The notes under the pieces: generated by a model
What the model was told of the DNA's origin: nothing
The model's database searches: none
The model's input: only the letters and a program-made list of their open reading frames with translations
In this document: positions 15,229 to 22,348 of the stretch, in pieces
How positions within the stretch are numbered: the stretch's first letter is position 1
Layout of the letters: each line of letters begins with the position of its first letter
Program-made: the position numbers and the translations under genes
Source: a virus
Strand: one strand, 5' to 3'
Virus record (IMG/VR): IMGVR_UViG_3300030406_001148
Coordinates: 1-24,108 of that record
DNA length: 24,108 nt

Positions 15229-15252
15229 CCTTTAATTAAGTTAAGGTAACCT

Positions 15253-18200
15253 ATGTCGATTCAAATTAAGCTAAAGAATAGTGTCGTACAGGATAGTACA
15301 CCAAGTACATCAGATTTACCTGCGGTTGGTGAAATAGCACTTAATGCAAATATAAATAGTATCGGTGGTTTTATGAGAGCCAGTGATAATACTATTGTAA
15401 AAATATTTGGACCAGGATCTTTAACAACACCTACTGCTACAACTACAGTTTCAGGTATTGCTGAGTTAGCTACAAGTGCTGAAACAACTACTGGATCTGC
15501 TACAAATAGAGTTGTTACACCTGCTGGTTTAAATGCGGTTACAGTTGCAGAACGTACCACATCAAATAATACTTATTTAGCAAAAGCTGGTGGTACTTTA
15601 ACAGGAGTAGTGGCTGCAACTGCTGGAAGTGCTTCTGCACCTGCCATAAACTTCGGAGATAATGATAGTGGAATATTTGGTGGATCTAATACTGTCAGCC
15701 TTTCTGCTGGTGGTGCAACAAGATTGACTGCCGATACAGGTGTAAGTGTTACTGGTACGTTAGCTGTAACAGGAGCTATTACATCTACGAGTGATTTAAC
15801 TATTGCGGAAAAAATAATTCATTCTGGTGATACAGATACTTTCTTTTCATTTCCTGCTGCTAATATTGCTGCTGTAGATACTGCTGGATCTGAAAGGTTA
15901 AGAGTTGATGCTTCAGGTCGTTTGCTTATTGGAACGACTGCTCCTAGATCACCTGGTGCCGTTACTGCACAGATACAACTTGAAGGAACAAATGCAGCTA
16001 CAAGTTCATTATCTATAACTAGAAATTCGGGAAATACTGGTGGACCTAATTTAATTTTTAATAAAACAAGAGGAACTGCTGTTGGAGCAGATACAAGTGT
16101 TAATAGTGGAGATACTTTAGGAATTATAGCCTTTGCAGCCAATGATGGAACAGATTCTGATAATTTAGCTGCCAGTATTGTTGCAAAGGTTGATGGTACA
16201 CCTGGAACTAACGATACGCCAGGAAGAATCGAATTTACAACTACTCTTGATGGTTCTAACTCAACTACTCCAAGAATGGTAATAAAATCAAGTGGTTTAA
16301 TTGGAATGGGAACCGAGTCTCCAAACGCAGATTTACACATTAGCGGTGGAGCAACTGTAGTGCAAGTAGAGTCTACAAATTCGGGGTCATCTGCAAGATT
16401 AGTAATAAAATCAGCAAATGATACATATGCAGGTGTGCATTTCGGAGATGACGCTGATGAGGATGTAGGAAGAATTAGGTATTATCACAACACTGACCAT
16501 ATGCAGTTTTCTGCTGGTGCATCTGAACGGATGAGAATTAACTCATCAGGGCAGTTATTGGTAGGTCTTACTTCATCTTCTAATGGAAAATTTGTAGTTG
16601 AACACACTGCAAATCAAATTGCAGTCGAAACAGGAACTTCAGGAGATGGTCGTTTACATATTGGTCATTTTAATAATGGTACATTTATTGGAACTTATGG
16701 TGATGATGGAGGTGCTGCTGACTTAATTCGTTTTGGAACCCACAGTGGTGACGAAAGAATGAGAATACAGTCAAATGGAAAGGTTGGAATCGGTATTAGT
16801 TCGCCTGACCAAACCCTCCACGTTCATAAAGGTAGTGCTGGAACTGTTAGCTCCGATGGAAATGCTGTTATAACTGCGGAAAATAACAACCATTGTATTT
16901 TTCAGATGTTATCTCCTAACACTGTTTCTAACAGGATAATGTTTGGCGATCCAGAAGATACAAATGTTGGTGAAATTCAATATAGCCATAATAGTGATAG
17001 TTTAATTTTTACAAGTGGAAATGTACATAGATTTAATATAGGTAGTAGTGAAAAAGTACGCATATCATCATCGGGTGATGTAGGTATAGGTACAAACAGT
17101 CCAAATACTAAATTAGACGTTAGAGATAGTAGTGCAACTGGTATATCTTCTAGATCTACGTCTACACAAGCAACTGATAGTAATAAAGGATTAAGAGTAA
17201 GGAATAATAGCGATACTGATACTTTTAGTGTTAGTTATAAAGGTCAAGGTTATTTTGCTGGAAATGTTGGTGTAGGAACCACCTCCCCTGCGGGTAAACT
17301 GCACATTTCATCTGGAACATCTGGTGATTGTAACGTAATAATTGAAGCTGATACAGATAACAATGATGAAAATGACAATCCAAGAATAGTATTTAGGCAA
17401 GATGGTGGTGGGGATCAATCCTCTGTTGGTGCTGGTAACAATACTCTACAGTTAAGAAACGCTGTTTCTACAAGTGGCGGTATTCTCTTTATGGCTGGAA
17501 CTGGTTCAGGTCATGATAGTGCTACTGAGGCTATGAGAGTTGACTCATCTAGAAGATTATTAATAGGTACAACTGCTGCAAGATCACCAGGAGGTGTTAC
17601 AGGTGTATTAGAAATTGAAGGTACTAATGTTTCTGGTTCTGCTATGTCATTAACTAGAAATAGTAATGATGGTGGAGGTTGTAATCTTACTTTCAATAAA
17701 ACAAGATCCACTTCAACAGGTGGTGACGGACTAGTTTCAAGTGGAGACACAATAGGAGCTATACGTTGGTGTGCTGCTGACGGACAGAACGCAGATAACA
17801 CAGCAGCATTTATAATGGCATCGGTTGATGGAGCTACAGGTACAGATGATATTCCTGGCAGATTAGTATTTGGAACTGCTCCTGATGGTTCTAATAGTGC
17901 AAGTGAACGTATGCGTATAGATAATCAGGGAAGAGTAAAGATAGGAACAACAACTGAAGGAGCTGGTGATGCTGATAATTTAACTGTTGCTCAAAGCGGT
18001 CATTGTGGAATAACAATTAGAAGTTCAACATCTACTCGTGCAAGTCTATTTTTTGCAGACGGTACAAGTGGTGAAATGGAATATAGAGGCTTTGTAGTAT
18101 ATGACCACTCAAATAATGTTTTAAAATTTGGTTCTAATGCTAATGAACGAGTAAGGATTCATAGTGGTGGAAATACTTCTTTTGGTTCGACCAGTGATAA

Positions 18201-18693
18201 AGCAAGAGTATATATTAAAGGAAGTGGAAATGGGTCAGGAGCTACCGCTTTTGATATTGAAAATAGTGATAGCGAAGATTTATTCAGAGTTAGAAATGAT
18301 GGAGGATTCTTTACAGGTGAAGATACTGGTTCACCGTATAATCATACAACCAGCAGCACTGCAAATGCTCGTATAGACTCAAATGGCAGATTAAGAAGGC
18401 AAACTTCTTCAAGAAGATATAAGAAAGATATAACTGATGCAACCTGGGGTCTTGCAGAAGTTCTTAAGTTAAAACCAGTTACTTTCAAATCAAATAGAAC
18501 AGGTGAAGATGCAGATGATAAAACTTATGCTGGATTTATAGCAGAGGATGTACATGATATAGGTCTTACGGAATTTGTTGAATATAATACCAGTAATCAA
18601 CCAGACGCTTTAGGTTATGCACAAATGGTTGCTTTATTAACTAATGCTATAAAAGAATTAGCAGCTAAAGTTACTAAATTAGAAGCAGCATAA
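15253..18693 (+). CDS. Tail fibre / tailspike with C-terminal peptidase S74 chaperone
   Basis: 1146 residues. Residues ~1-50 are the attachment end (IQIKLKNSVV, VGEIALNANI). Residues ~65-110 resemble phage fibre repeats (GIAELATSAETTTGSA; TYLAKAGGTLTG). Residues ~115-1030 are strand-rich with many S.ERMRI.S.G...IGT.SP units typical of beta-structured spikes, including a duplicated ~150-residue module. From residue 1052, SSRRYKKDI opens a peptidase S74 domain: the first Ser and the Lys five residues on match the Ser-Lys dyad used for self-cleavage, and TYAGFIAEDV is the family's second motif. The end is a coiled coil (MVALLTNAIKELAAKVTKLE). In this family the ~95-residue C-terminal chaperone folds the trimer and then cuts itself off. 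Probable receptor-binding fibre. No Shine-Dalgarno beyond aaggta, about 5 bases upstream. Confidence 0.8.
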   Translation: MSIQIKLKNSVVQDSTPSTSDLPAVGEIALNANINSIGGFMRASDNTIVKIFGPGSLTTPTATTTVSGIAELATSAETTTGSATNRVVTPAGLNAVTVAERTTSNNTYLAKAGGTLTGVVAATAGSASAPAINFGDNDSGIFGGSNTVSLSAGGATRLTADTGVSVTGTLAVTGAITSTSDLTIAEKIIHSGDTDTFFSFPAANIAAVDTAGSERLRVDASGRLLIGTTAPRSPGAVTAQIQLEGTNAATSSLSITRNSGNTGGPNLIFNKTRGTAVGADTSVNSGDTLGIIAFAANDGTDSDNLAASIVAKVDGTPGTNDTPGRIEFTTTLDGSNSTTPRMVIKSSGLIGMGTESPNADLHISGGATVVQVESTNSGSSARLVIKSANDTYAGVHFGDDADEDVGRIRYYHNTDHMQFSAGASERMRINSSGQLLVGLTSSSNGKFVVEHTANQIAVETGTSGDGRLHIGHFNNGTFIGTYGDDGGAADLIRFGTHSGDERMRIQSNGKVGIGISSPDQTLHVHKGSAGTVSSDGNAVITAENNNHCIFQMLSPNTVSNRIMFGDPEDTNVGEIQYSHNSDSLIFTSGNVHRFNIGSSEKVRISSSGDVGIGTNSPNTKLDVRDSSATGISSRSTSTQATDSNKGLRVRNNSDTDTFSVSYKGQGYFAGNVGVGTTSPAGKLHISSGTSGDCNVIIEADTDNNDENDNPRIVFRQDGGGDQSSVGAGNNTLQLRNAVSTSGGILFMAGTGSGHDSATEAMRVDSSRRLLIGTTAARSPGGVTGVLEIEGTNVSGSAMSLTRNSNDGGGCNLTFNKTRSTSTGGDGLVSSGDTIGAIRWCAADGQNADNTAAFIMASVDGATGTDDIPGRLVFGTAPDGSNSASERMRIDNQGRVKIGTTTEGAGDADNLTVAQSGHCGITIRSSTSTRASLFFADGTSGEMEYRGFVVYDHSNNVLKFGSNANERVRIHSGGNTSFGSTSDKARVYIKGSGNGSGATAFDIENSDSEDLFRVRNDGGFFTGEDTGSPYNHTTSSTANARIDSNGRLRRQTSSRRYKKDITDATWGLAEVLKLKPVTFKSNRTGEDADDKTYAGFIAEDVHDIGLTEFVEYNTSNQPDALGYAQMVALLTNAIKELAAKVTKLEAA
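15889..16320 (+). repeat. S74 fibre module, copy 1 (~145 residues)
   Basis: Begins ERLRVDASGRLLIGTTAPRS, continues with LEGTNAATSSLSITRNS and LIFNKTRG, a NSGDTLGIIAFAANDG stretch, then TNDTPGRIEFTTTLDGSNS, and ends near residue 355. It pairs with copy 2 at 17527-17960 along its whole length. Confidence 0.75.
17527..17960 (+). repeat. S74 fibre module, copy 2 (~145 residues)
   Basis: Begins EAMRVDSSRRLLIGTTAARS, then IEGTNVSGSAMSLTRNS, LTFNKTRS, SSGDTIGAIRWCAADG and TDDIPGRLVFGTAPDGSNS. It aligns with copy 1 without large gaps, so an internal duplication occurred, or two modules were acquired from a common source. Confidence 0.75.
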
Positions 18694-18699
18694 ACCGTA

Positions 18700-18728
18700 T
18701 TGCCGTTATACGTTCCACTAGCTACACT
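18700..18728 (+). promoter_or_regulatory. Weak sigma70-like promoter after the S74 fibre
   Basis: TTGCCG (18700-18705), 17-base spacer, TACACT (18723-18728), each four of six to consensus. An imperfect hairpin (aaccgtat / atacgtt, one bulged C) spans 18693-18714 and overlaps it. Either element could be chance; no T-run follows, so it is not an intrinsic terminator. Confidence 0.2.
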
Positions 18729-18750
18729 TTAAAATAATTACAAAAATTTT

Positions 18751-18987
18751 ATGTCAAAACTATCTGACAGATGCGAAGAGCGTAAAAATGAAGCACAAGC
18801 TCTTGCTGATAAATTCAATGCTGAAAAAGCGGAAATAGATAAATTAAGAACTGAAGCAAATCAAAAAGAAAAAGAAAATGCCATTGTTTACGAACAATTT
18901 ATGGTTAAAAATTCTCAATATGCAGAATTACTTGGGTTACTAAAAGAAGAAGAAGGTGTTGAAACTCCAAGCGAAGTCGTAGAATAA
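18751..18987 (+). CDS. Small coiled-coil protein, function unknown
   Basis: 78 residues, highly charged and helical almost throughout (RCEERKNEAQALADKFNAEK, then IDKLRTEANQKEKENAIVYE), ending NSQYAELLGLLKEEEG and an acidic Glu/Val tail. The heptad-like spacing of Leu, Ala and Ile suggests a coiled coil, possibly trimeric. It lies directly after the S74 fibre, so it could be a fibre chaperone or a small virion component. I do not recognise a family. No Shine-Dalgarno is seen; the ATG follows caaaaatttt. Codon use matches the neighbours. Confidence 0.6.
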   Translation: MSKLSDRCEERKNEAQALADKFNAEKAEIDKLRTEANQKEKENAIVYEQFMVKNSQYAELLGLLKEEEGVETPSEVVE

Positions 18988-19018
18988 GGTTAAACTATTA
19001 GTAAAAGTATTTTTAATC

Positions 19019-19324
19019 ATGGCTGCGACTACTACCTGGGGATTATCACAAGTTGATTACAATGAAAGTGATGGATTCTGTCATACTGCCCACTGGACAG
19101 TAACTAGAACTGATGGAGATTATGTTGCTTCAGTTTATGGTACAGAAACACTAACCAGGCCAAGCTCTTTAACAACAAGAACAGATTTAAAGACAGCAGA
19201 TATTCTTGCTGATGTAAAGGCAGTTCTTGGAACTGATAGAGTTGCAAGTATTGAGGCTAACTTAGTTCTTGATATAAGTGAGCAAAAAACACCAACTCAA
19301 GGCTCTTTCATACCTGCTAGTTAA
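19019..19324 (+). CDS. Small phage protein of the 'TTTW...DGF..TAHW' family (DUF7936-like)
   Basis: 101 residues. The N-terminal TTTWGLSQVDYNESDGFCHT, AHWTVTRTDGDYVASVYGTE and the C-terminal VASIEANLVLDISEQKTP match a family I recall as widespread in marine cyanophages and related phages, where it lies near fibre genes. I believe it is catalogued as DUF7936, but cannot check. It is strand-rich in the first 50 residues and helical at the end. The role is unknown; a fibre or baseplate accessory is likely from context. No Shine-Dalgarno; ATG in the atcATGGC context shared with the tail tube gene. Confidence 0.6.
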   Translation: MAATTTWGLSQVDYNESDGFCHTAHWTVTRTDGDYVASVYGTETLTRPSSLTTRTDLKTADILADVKAVLGTDRVASIEANLVLDISEQKTPTQGSFIPAS

Positions 19325-19332
19325 TTAATTAA

Positions 19333-19674
19333 ATGGCAAATCCTGGGACTTATAATTTAGTTCTCCAAAGGAGAGCAGATCATTCCTTTGACGTAAATTT
19401 AAAGGATAGTAATAATGCCAATGAAAATTTAACAGGAAAAACCATTTTATCTCAGATATGGAATAAAGATAGAACAACAAAATTAGCAGATGTAACTATT
19501 ACTGTGACAGATGCAACTGGGGGTGATTTTACATGGAAAGTAACTGACACGCAGACTGCAAATATGACAGATAATACTTATCAATACGATATTCTAAAAA
19601 TCGAACCAAATGGTGATCGAGAATATTTTATAGAGGGTACAATATTTATGTCTGAAGGATATACAGCACAATGA
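19333..19674 (+). CDS. Ig-like / BppU-type baseplate or fibre adaptor domain protein
   Basis: 113 residues. YNLVLQRRADHSFDVNLKDS, LTGKTILSQIW, DVTITVTDATGGDFTWKVTD, TYQYDILKIEPNGDREYFIE and GTIFMSEGY form a strand succession typical of the N-terminal domain of baseplate upper proteins and of free-standing fibre-associated proteins in marine phages. The likely role is attaching the following fibre to the tail. Coupled to it by an ATGA overlap. It starts 8 bases after the previous stop, with no room for a full Shine-Dalgarno. Confidence 0.55.
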   Translation: MANPGTYNLVLQRRADHSFDVNLKDSNNANENLTGKTILSQIWNKDRTTKLADVTITVTDATGGDFTWKVTDTQTANMTDNTYQYDILKIEPNGDREYFIEGTIFMSEGYTAQ

Positions 19675-21308
19675 CTTCTGTTAATGTTACTGAAAACAAA
19701 TATAGTGTTAGCGTAACTGAAGGAGCGACAACTGTTGTAACAGCAAAAGCACCTGGTCCACAAGGTCCAGGTTTTCCTGATGGTAATTTAGGTGATGTTA
19801 CATCATCAAATACAGGAGCTAGTGTTGTTGTTAATAGTGGAGCGATAACAAATGCAAAAGTTAATGATAGTGCTGCGATAGCTGGAACAAAGATTAGTCC
19901 TGATTTTGGTAGTCAGAATATAACAACTACTGGAAATGCGGTGTTTGGTGGTAACTTGACCGTTTCTGGAACTACCACAACTATTGATACGACTACGCTT
20001 AGAGTTGAAGATAAAAATATTGAATTAGGTAAGGTAGGAAGTCCAACAGATATAACTGCTGATGGTGGCGGTATTACTTTATTAGGAGATACGAACCACA
20101 CATTTAATTGGTTAAATGCAACCGATAGCTGGACAAGTAGTGAACATATTGGTTTACCTGATAATAAAAAATTACAACTAGGAGATTCGCAAGATTTGGA
20201 GATATTCCATGACGGATCTTCTCATTCTTATTTTAGAACAACTGCTGGTGGGATTATTGTAAAAAGTTTTGCAGATTTACAGTTTAGAAGTGATAATATT
20301 CAAATAAAAAGTGCAGCGTTAGAAAATTATATTACTTGCACAGCAAATGGAAGCGTGGAATTGTACTACGATAATGTAAAGAAGCTTGAGACTACAAATA
20401 ATGGTGTAACAGTTAATGGAAATTTGTTAGCATCGTCTGATGGAAATACAAGTATTAATATATTAGATACTGGGCATGGATTTAGTGCTTCAACTCTTTC
20501 ATTATCAAATGGTGGTCGAGATTTAGACATAAAAGCACCGAAAGATATACGTTTAAAACCTACGGATGGTGAGAGTGGGATAGTTATTGAAGCCAACGGA
20601 CAAGTAGAACTATATTACGACAATGTGAAGAAGGCGGAGACAGCTAGTAACGGCTTGAGTGTTGAAGGAACTGTTACTTGTGATGATATTTTGCTTGCTA
20701 ACTCAATAACACATGAAGGTCAAACTAATACAAAAATTTCATTTGATGCCACTGCAATGAACTTTATATCAAATGGAGTTCAAAGATTTTCGGTTACACA
20801 ATATGCAGTATTTATGCAACAAGGTTTTAAATTAGCTTTTATTGCTGCTTCTGGTGAAAATCCTTACATAAGATCTACTGGGACTAATAATGGTGACTTA
20901 GAAATTGGTCAAGGCACAGAATCAATGGCTCAGTTTAAACGTGATGGTGCTGTGGAGTTGTACTACAATGGCGTTGAAAAGCTCAAAACGCAATCTTGGG
21001 GTGTAAATTTAACTGGAACTTTAAATACAAACAACGTAACTTCTCAGGGTTATTCAATTACTAATGGTGATTTTTTACCTAGTTCAGATAATAATAATGA
21101 TTTAGGTTCATCTACAAAGCGATTTTCAACTCTACATTCTGTTTCTTTAAATACGGGTGATATAAATATGTCAAACCTCAACAATAATGGTAATGATGTT
21201 GATGGGAGCAAAGGTTCTTGGTCTTTACAGGAAGGTGCTGATGATTTGTTTATTATTAATCGTGTAAGTGGTAAGAAGTATAAATTTAACCTTACAGAGA
21301 TCAATTAG
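19671..21308 (+). CDS. Tail fibre protein with ELYYDNVKK repeats
   Basis: 545 residues. Residues 1-35 hold an attachment strand (VNVTENKYSVSVTEGATTVV) and a short collagen-like GPQGPG. A NAVFGGNLTVSGTTTTIDTT, TLRVEDKNIELGK, TADGGGITLLGDTNHTFNWL and DSQDLEIFHDGSSHSYFRT region follows (residues ~85-190). I recognise this block in fibres of many marine cyanophages and pelagiphages. Three repeats beginning VELYY occur at residues 229, 312 and 428. The end (SSTKRFSTLHSV, ADDLFIINRVSGKKYKFNL) is typical of fibres lacking an S74 domain. Function: probable second or third receptor-binding fibre. It starts at an ATGA overlap, and its stop overlaps the end of the antisense gene at 21301-21429 by eight bases. 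Confidence 0.75.
   Translation: MTSVNVTENKYSVSVTEGATTVVTAKAPGPQGPGFPDGNLGDVTSSNTGASVVVNSGAITNAKVNDSAAIAGTKISPDFGSQNITTTGNAVFGGNLTVSGTTTTIDTTTLRVEDKNIELGKVGSPTDITADGGGITLLGDTNHTFNWLNATDSWTSSEHIGLPDNKKLQLGDSQDLEIFHDGSSHSYFRTTAGGIIVKSFADLQFRSDNIQIKSAALENYITCTANGSVELYYDNVKKLETTNNGVTVNGNLLASSDGNTSINILDTGHGFSASTLSLSNGGRDLDIKAPKDIRLKPTDGESGIVIEANGQVELYYDNVKKAETASNGLSVEGTVTCDDILLANSITHEGQTNTKISFDATAMNFISNGVQRFSVTQYAVFMQQGFKLAFIAASGENPYIRSTGTNNGDLEIGQGTESMAQFKRDGAVELYYNGVEKLKTQSWGVNLTGTLNTNNVTSQGYSITNGDFLPSSDNNNDLGSSTKRFSTLHSVSLNTGDINMSNLNNNGNDVDGSKGSWSLQEGADDLFIINRVSGKKYKFNLTEIN
20355..21020 (+). repeat. Three VELYYDNVKK-type repeats in the third fibre
   Basis: Copies begin at 20355 (VELYYDNVKKLETTNNGVTV), 20604 (VELYYDNVKKAETASNGLSV) and 20952 (VELYYNGVEKLKTQSWGVNL). 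Each is ~25 residues long, with unrelated sequence between them. The first two differ at few residues but use several different codons, so they are old duplicates or are under protein-level selection. Confidence 0.75.
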
Positions 21309-21429
21309 ATTTTTCTGTCATCTGACGAGTCATAATTCCTAAAGTTATATACAAAGGAGCTAAAGCCATAATTCCTGTGAAGGTTATAATGGTGACAGGT
21401 ATTAATGCTTTTGCAAACGCATCTCTCAT
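21301..21429 (-). CDS. Small single-pass membrane protein on the minus strand
   Basis: 42 residues from ATG 21429 (57 or 60 if ATG 21474 or GTG 21483 is used). Starts MRDAFAKALIPVTIITF, has one hydrophobic helix over residues ~8-32 (ending LAPLYITLGIM), and ends with the polar RQMTEKSN. Codons on this strand (aga, gca, tta, gga, act) match the phage's plus-strand genes, which an antisense shadow would not normally do. The plus strand has no other coding candidate at 21309-21427. Its start codon shares the palindrome CATG with the plus-strand gene at 21428, and its stop overlaps the third fibre's end. A holin-like or other lysis-related role is conceivable but not shown. It is the only minus-strand gene I support here. 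Confidence 0.5.
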   Translation of the reverse strand: MRDAFAKALIPVTIITFTGIMALAPLYITLGIMTRQMTEKSN

Positions 21430-21640
21430 GTTAAATAAAATCTCATCTGTATTATCTATTTTATCTTTTATCATTAGCGTCACAACTATTGCTGCTGGAT
21501 ATGCAGGTTATCGTTACATTACAAGTCCACAGTTTGAAGCGATGATGATGGAGAAGGTTATGGATAGTGTAGGTAAAATATTACCTAATCAAATAGATAA
21601 GAAACTACCAAAGGTAACAGGTCCAATGCTGCCTTTATGA
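21428..21640 (+). CDS. Small membrane protein, YxxSPxFE family, copy 1
   Basis: 70 residues from ATG 21428. A membrane helix spans residues ~6-28 (VLSILSFIISVTTIAAGYAG), followed by YRYITSPQFEAMMMEKVMDS, VGKILPNQIDKKLPK and a C-terminal PMLPL. I recall similar short proteins in marine cyanophages. The topology suggests a short N-terminus and an amphipathic C-terminal region. An upstream ATG at 21377 would add 17 residues antisense to the minus-strand gene. I prefer 21428 because the added part has no homology to the paralog next door. It is coupled to that paralog by an ATGA overlap. Function unknown. Confidence 0.6.
   Translation: MLNKISSVLSILSFIISVTTIAAGYAGYRYITSPQFEAMMMEKVMDSVGKILPNQIDKKLPKVTGPMLPL
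21458..21485 (-). promoter_or_regulatory. Candidate minus-strand promoter for the antisense membrane gene
   Basis: On the minus strand TTGTGA (21485-21480), 16-base spacer, TAAAAT (21463-21458). The -10 matches five of six positions. Transcription would begin near 21451, about 20 bases before the ATG at 21429. It lies within the plus-strand gene 21428-21640. Chance match possible. Confidence 0.25.
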
Positions 21641-21960
21641 CAAAATTAGAACGCACACCTAGTCGTATAAGAACACGTTTTATAGCTGTATTAGCATTAA
21701 TAACATCAGGAATAACTTTTGGATCGGGATTTATGGTGTTTTTATATATGAAAAGTCCAGCTTTTGAAAATCAATTACTTGGACAGGTAATGAAACACAT
21801 GGATTGGATTATTGCCGATGAATTTGAAAAGCAGATAAAGAAACTAAAGCCAAGACCCGTAGCAGATGCTAACGATCCAAATAAATGGTTTTGGGATTAT
21901 ATAGAGCAAAGAAATAAAGAGCATATAGAATGGGAAACAAGAGGTAAATGGGAACAATGA
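21637..21960 (+). CDS. Small membrane protein, YxxSPxFE family, copy 2
   Basis: 107 residues. The basic N-terminus (TKLERTPSRIRTRFIA) leads into one membrane helix (residues ~16-38, LALITSGITFGSGFMVFLYM). MKSPAFENQLLGQVMKHMDW and EFEKQIKKLKPRP line up with copy 1 (ITSPQFEAMMMEKVMDS; IDKKLPK). The C-terminal ~40 residues (ANDPNKWFWDYIEQRNKEHI, then EWETRGKWEQ) have no counterpart in copy 1. A tandem paralog pair, overlapped by ATGA on both sides. Positive-inside reasoning places the N-terminus in the cytoplasm. Function unknown. Confidence 0.65.
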   Translation: MTKLERTPSRIRTRFIAVLALITSGITFGSGFMVFLYMKSPAFENQLLGQVMKHMDWIIADEFEKQIKKLKPRPVADANDPNKWFWDYIEQRNKEHIEWETRGKWEQ

Positions 21961-22124
21961 ACTGCTGGCACTGTAAAACTGAATTAATCTGGGGTGGAGA
22001 TCATAGTTTAGATGGTGAAGATTATCCATTAAGGTCTGGAGAGTACAGTATGGTGACTAATCTTTCCTGTCCTAAATGTCATTCTTTTGTAGAAGTATAT
22101 TTACCAAGAGATGCCTACGATTAA
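21957..22124 (+). CDS. Small zinc-ribbon protein (CWHC ... CPKC)
   Basis: 55 residues, too short for usual ORF cut-offs. It starts MNCWHCKTELIWGGDHS, has an acidic middle (DGEDYPL), then VTNLSCPKCHSFVEVYLP. The two CxxC knuckles (Cys3/Cys6 and Cys39/Cys42) are spaced as in a zinc ribbon. I recognise this as a common small protein of marine T4-like and other cyanophages; its function is not established as far as I know. ATGA overlap with the previous gene, and taATG overlap with the next, so it is part of the coupled block. A nucleic-acid or protein-binding role is a guess from the fold. Confidence 0.75.
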   Translation: MNCWHCKTELIWGGDHSLDGEDYPLRSGEYSMVTNLSCPKCHSFVEVYLPRDAYD

Positions 22125-22348
22125 TGATATTTGGATTTTTAAAAAAACTAATTAAACATTATATTGATAAACTTGTGCATTGGTTAAGGGTAAAAAAATT
22201 ACAACTTGAACTCGATAATGAAATAAAAAAGTATCACGATAGTTTTGAAAAGAAACAAGAGCCTAAAATAAGAGAAGTTGGAAAATTTGGAGAAGATGGC
22301 TGGTCTATTTCTATTGGAGATATAGATGACGAAGATACTAAAAATTGA
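22124..22348 (+). CDS. Small amphipathic / coiled protein, unknown
   Basis: 74 residues from ATG 22124, sharing one base with the zinc-ribbon gene's stop. The N-terminal half is hydrophobic-basic (IFGFLKKLIKHYIDKLVHWL, then RVKKLQLELDNEIKKYHDSF), suggesting a membrane-surface helix followed by a coiled coil. The C-terminus (GEDGWSISIGDIDDEDTKN) is acidic. A longer frame exists from 22076 but its added part is antisense-like, Cys/Arg-rich and overlaps the zinc-ribbon gene, so I reject that start. No family recognised. The end overlaps the next gene by 23 bases. Confidence 0.55.
   Translation: MIFGFLKKLIKHYIDKLVHWLRVKKLQLELDNEIKKYHDSFEKKQEPKIREVGKFGEDGWSISIGDIDDEDTKN

Noticed and set aside
15819-16340. 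173-residue minus-strand frame within the S74 fibre
   Set aside because: Shadow of a repetitive fibre region; a similar shadow lies over the second copy of the same module (17511-17801), which shows it tracks the sense repeat.
18164-18376. 70-residue plus-strand frame inside the S74 fibre
   Set aside because: Out of frame with the clearly coding fibre sequence, with no start signal or recognisable motif.
18693-18714. Hairpin after the S74 fibre considered as a terminator
   Set aside because: Seven pairs with one bulge but no T-run follows, so it does not meet intrinsic-terminator form.
21377-21427. Upstream extension (17 residues) of the first YxxSPxFE gene
   Set aside because: It is antisense to the well-formed minus-strand membrane gene, and the paralog has no matching residues, so ATG 21428 is preferred. 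Not excluded outright.
22076-22123. Upstream start for the 22124 gene (MSFFCRSIFTKR...)
   Set aside because: It lies inside the zinc-ribbon gene in another frame and adds a Cys/Arg-rich peptide with no plausibility; ATG 22124 gives a neat one-base overlap.
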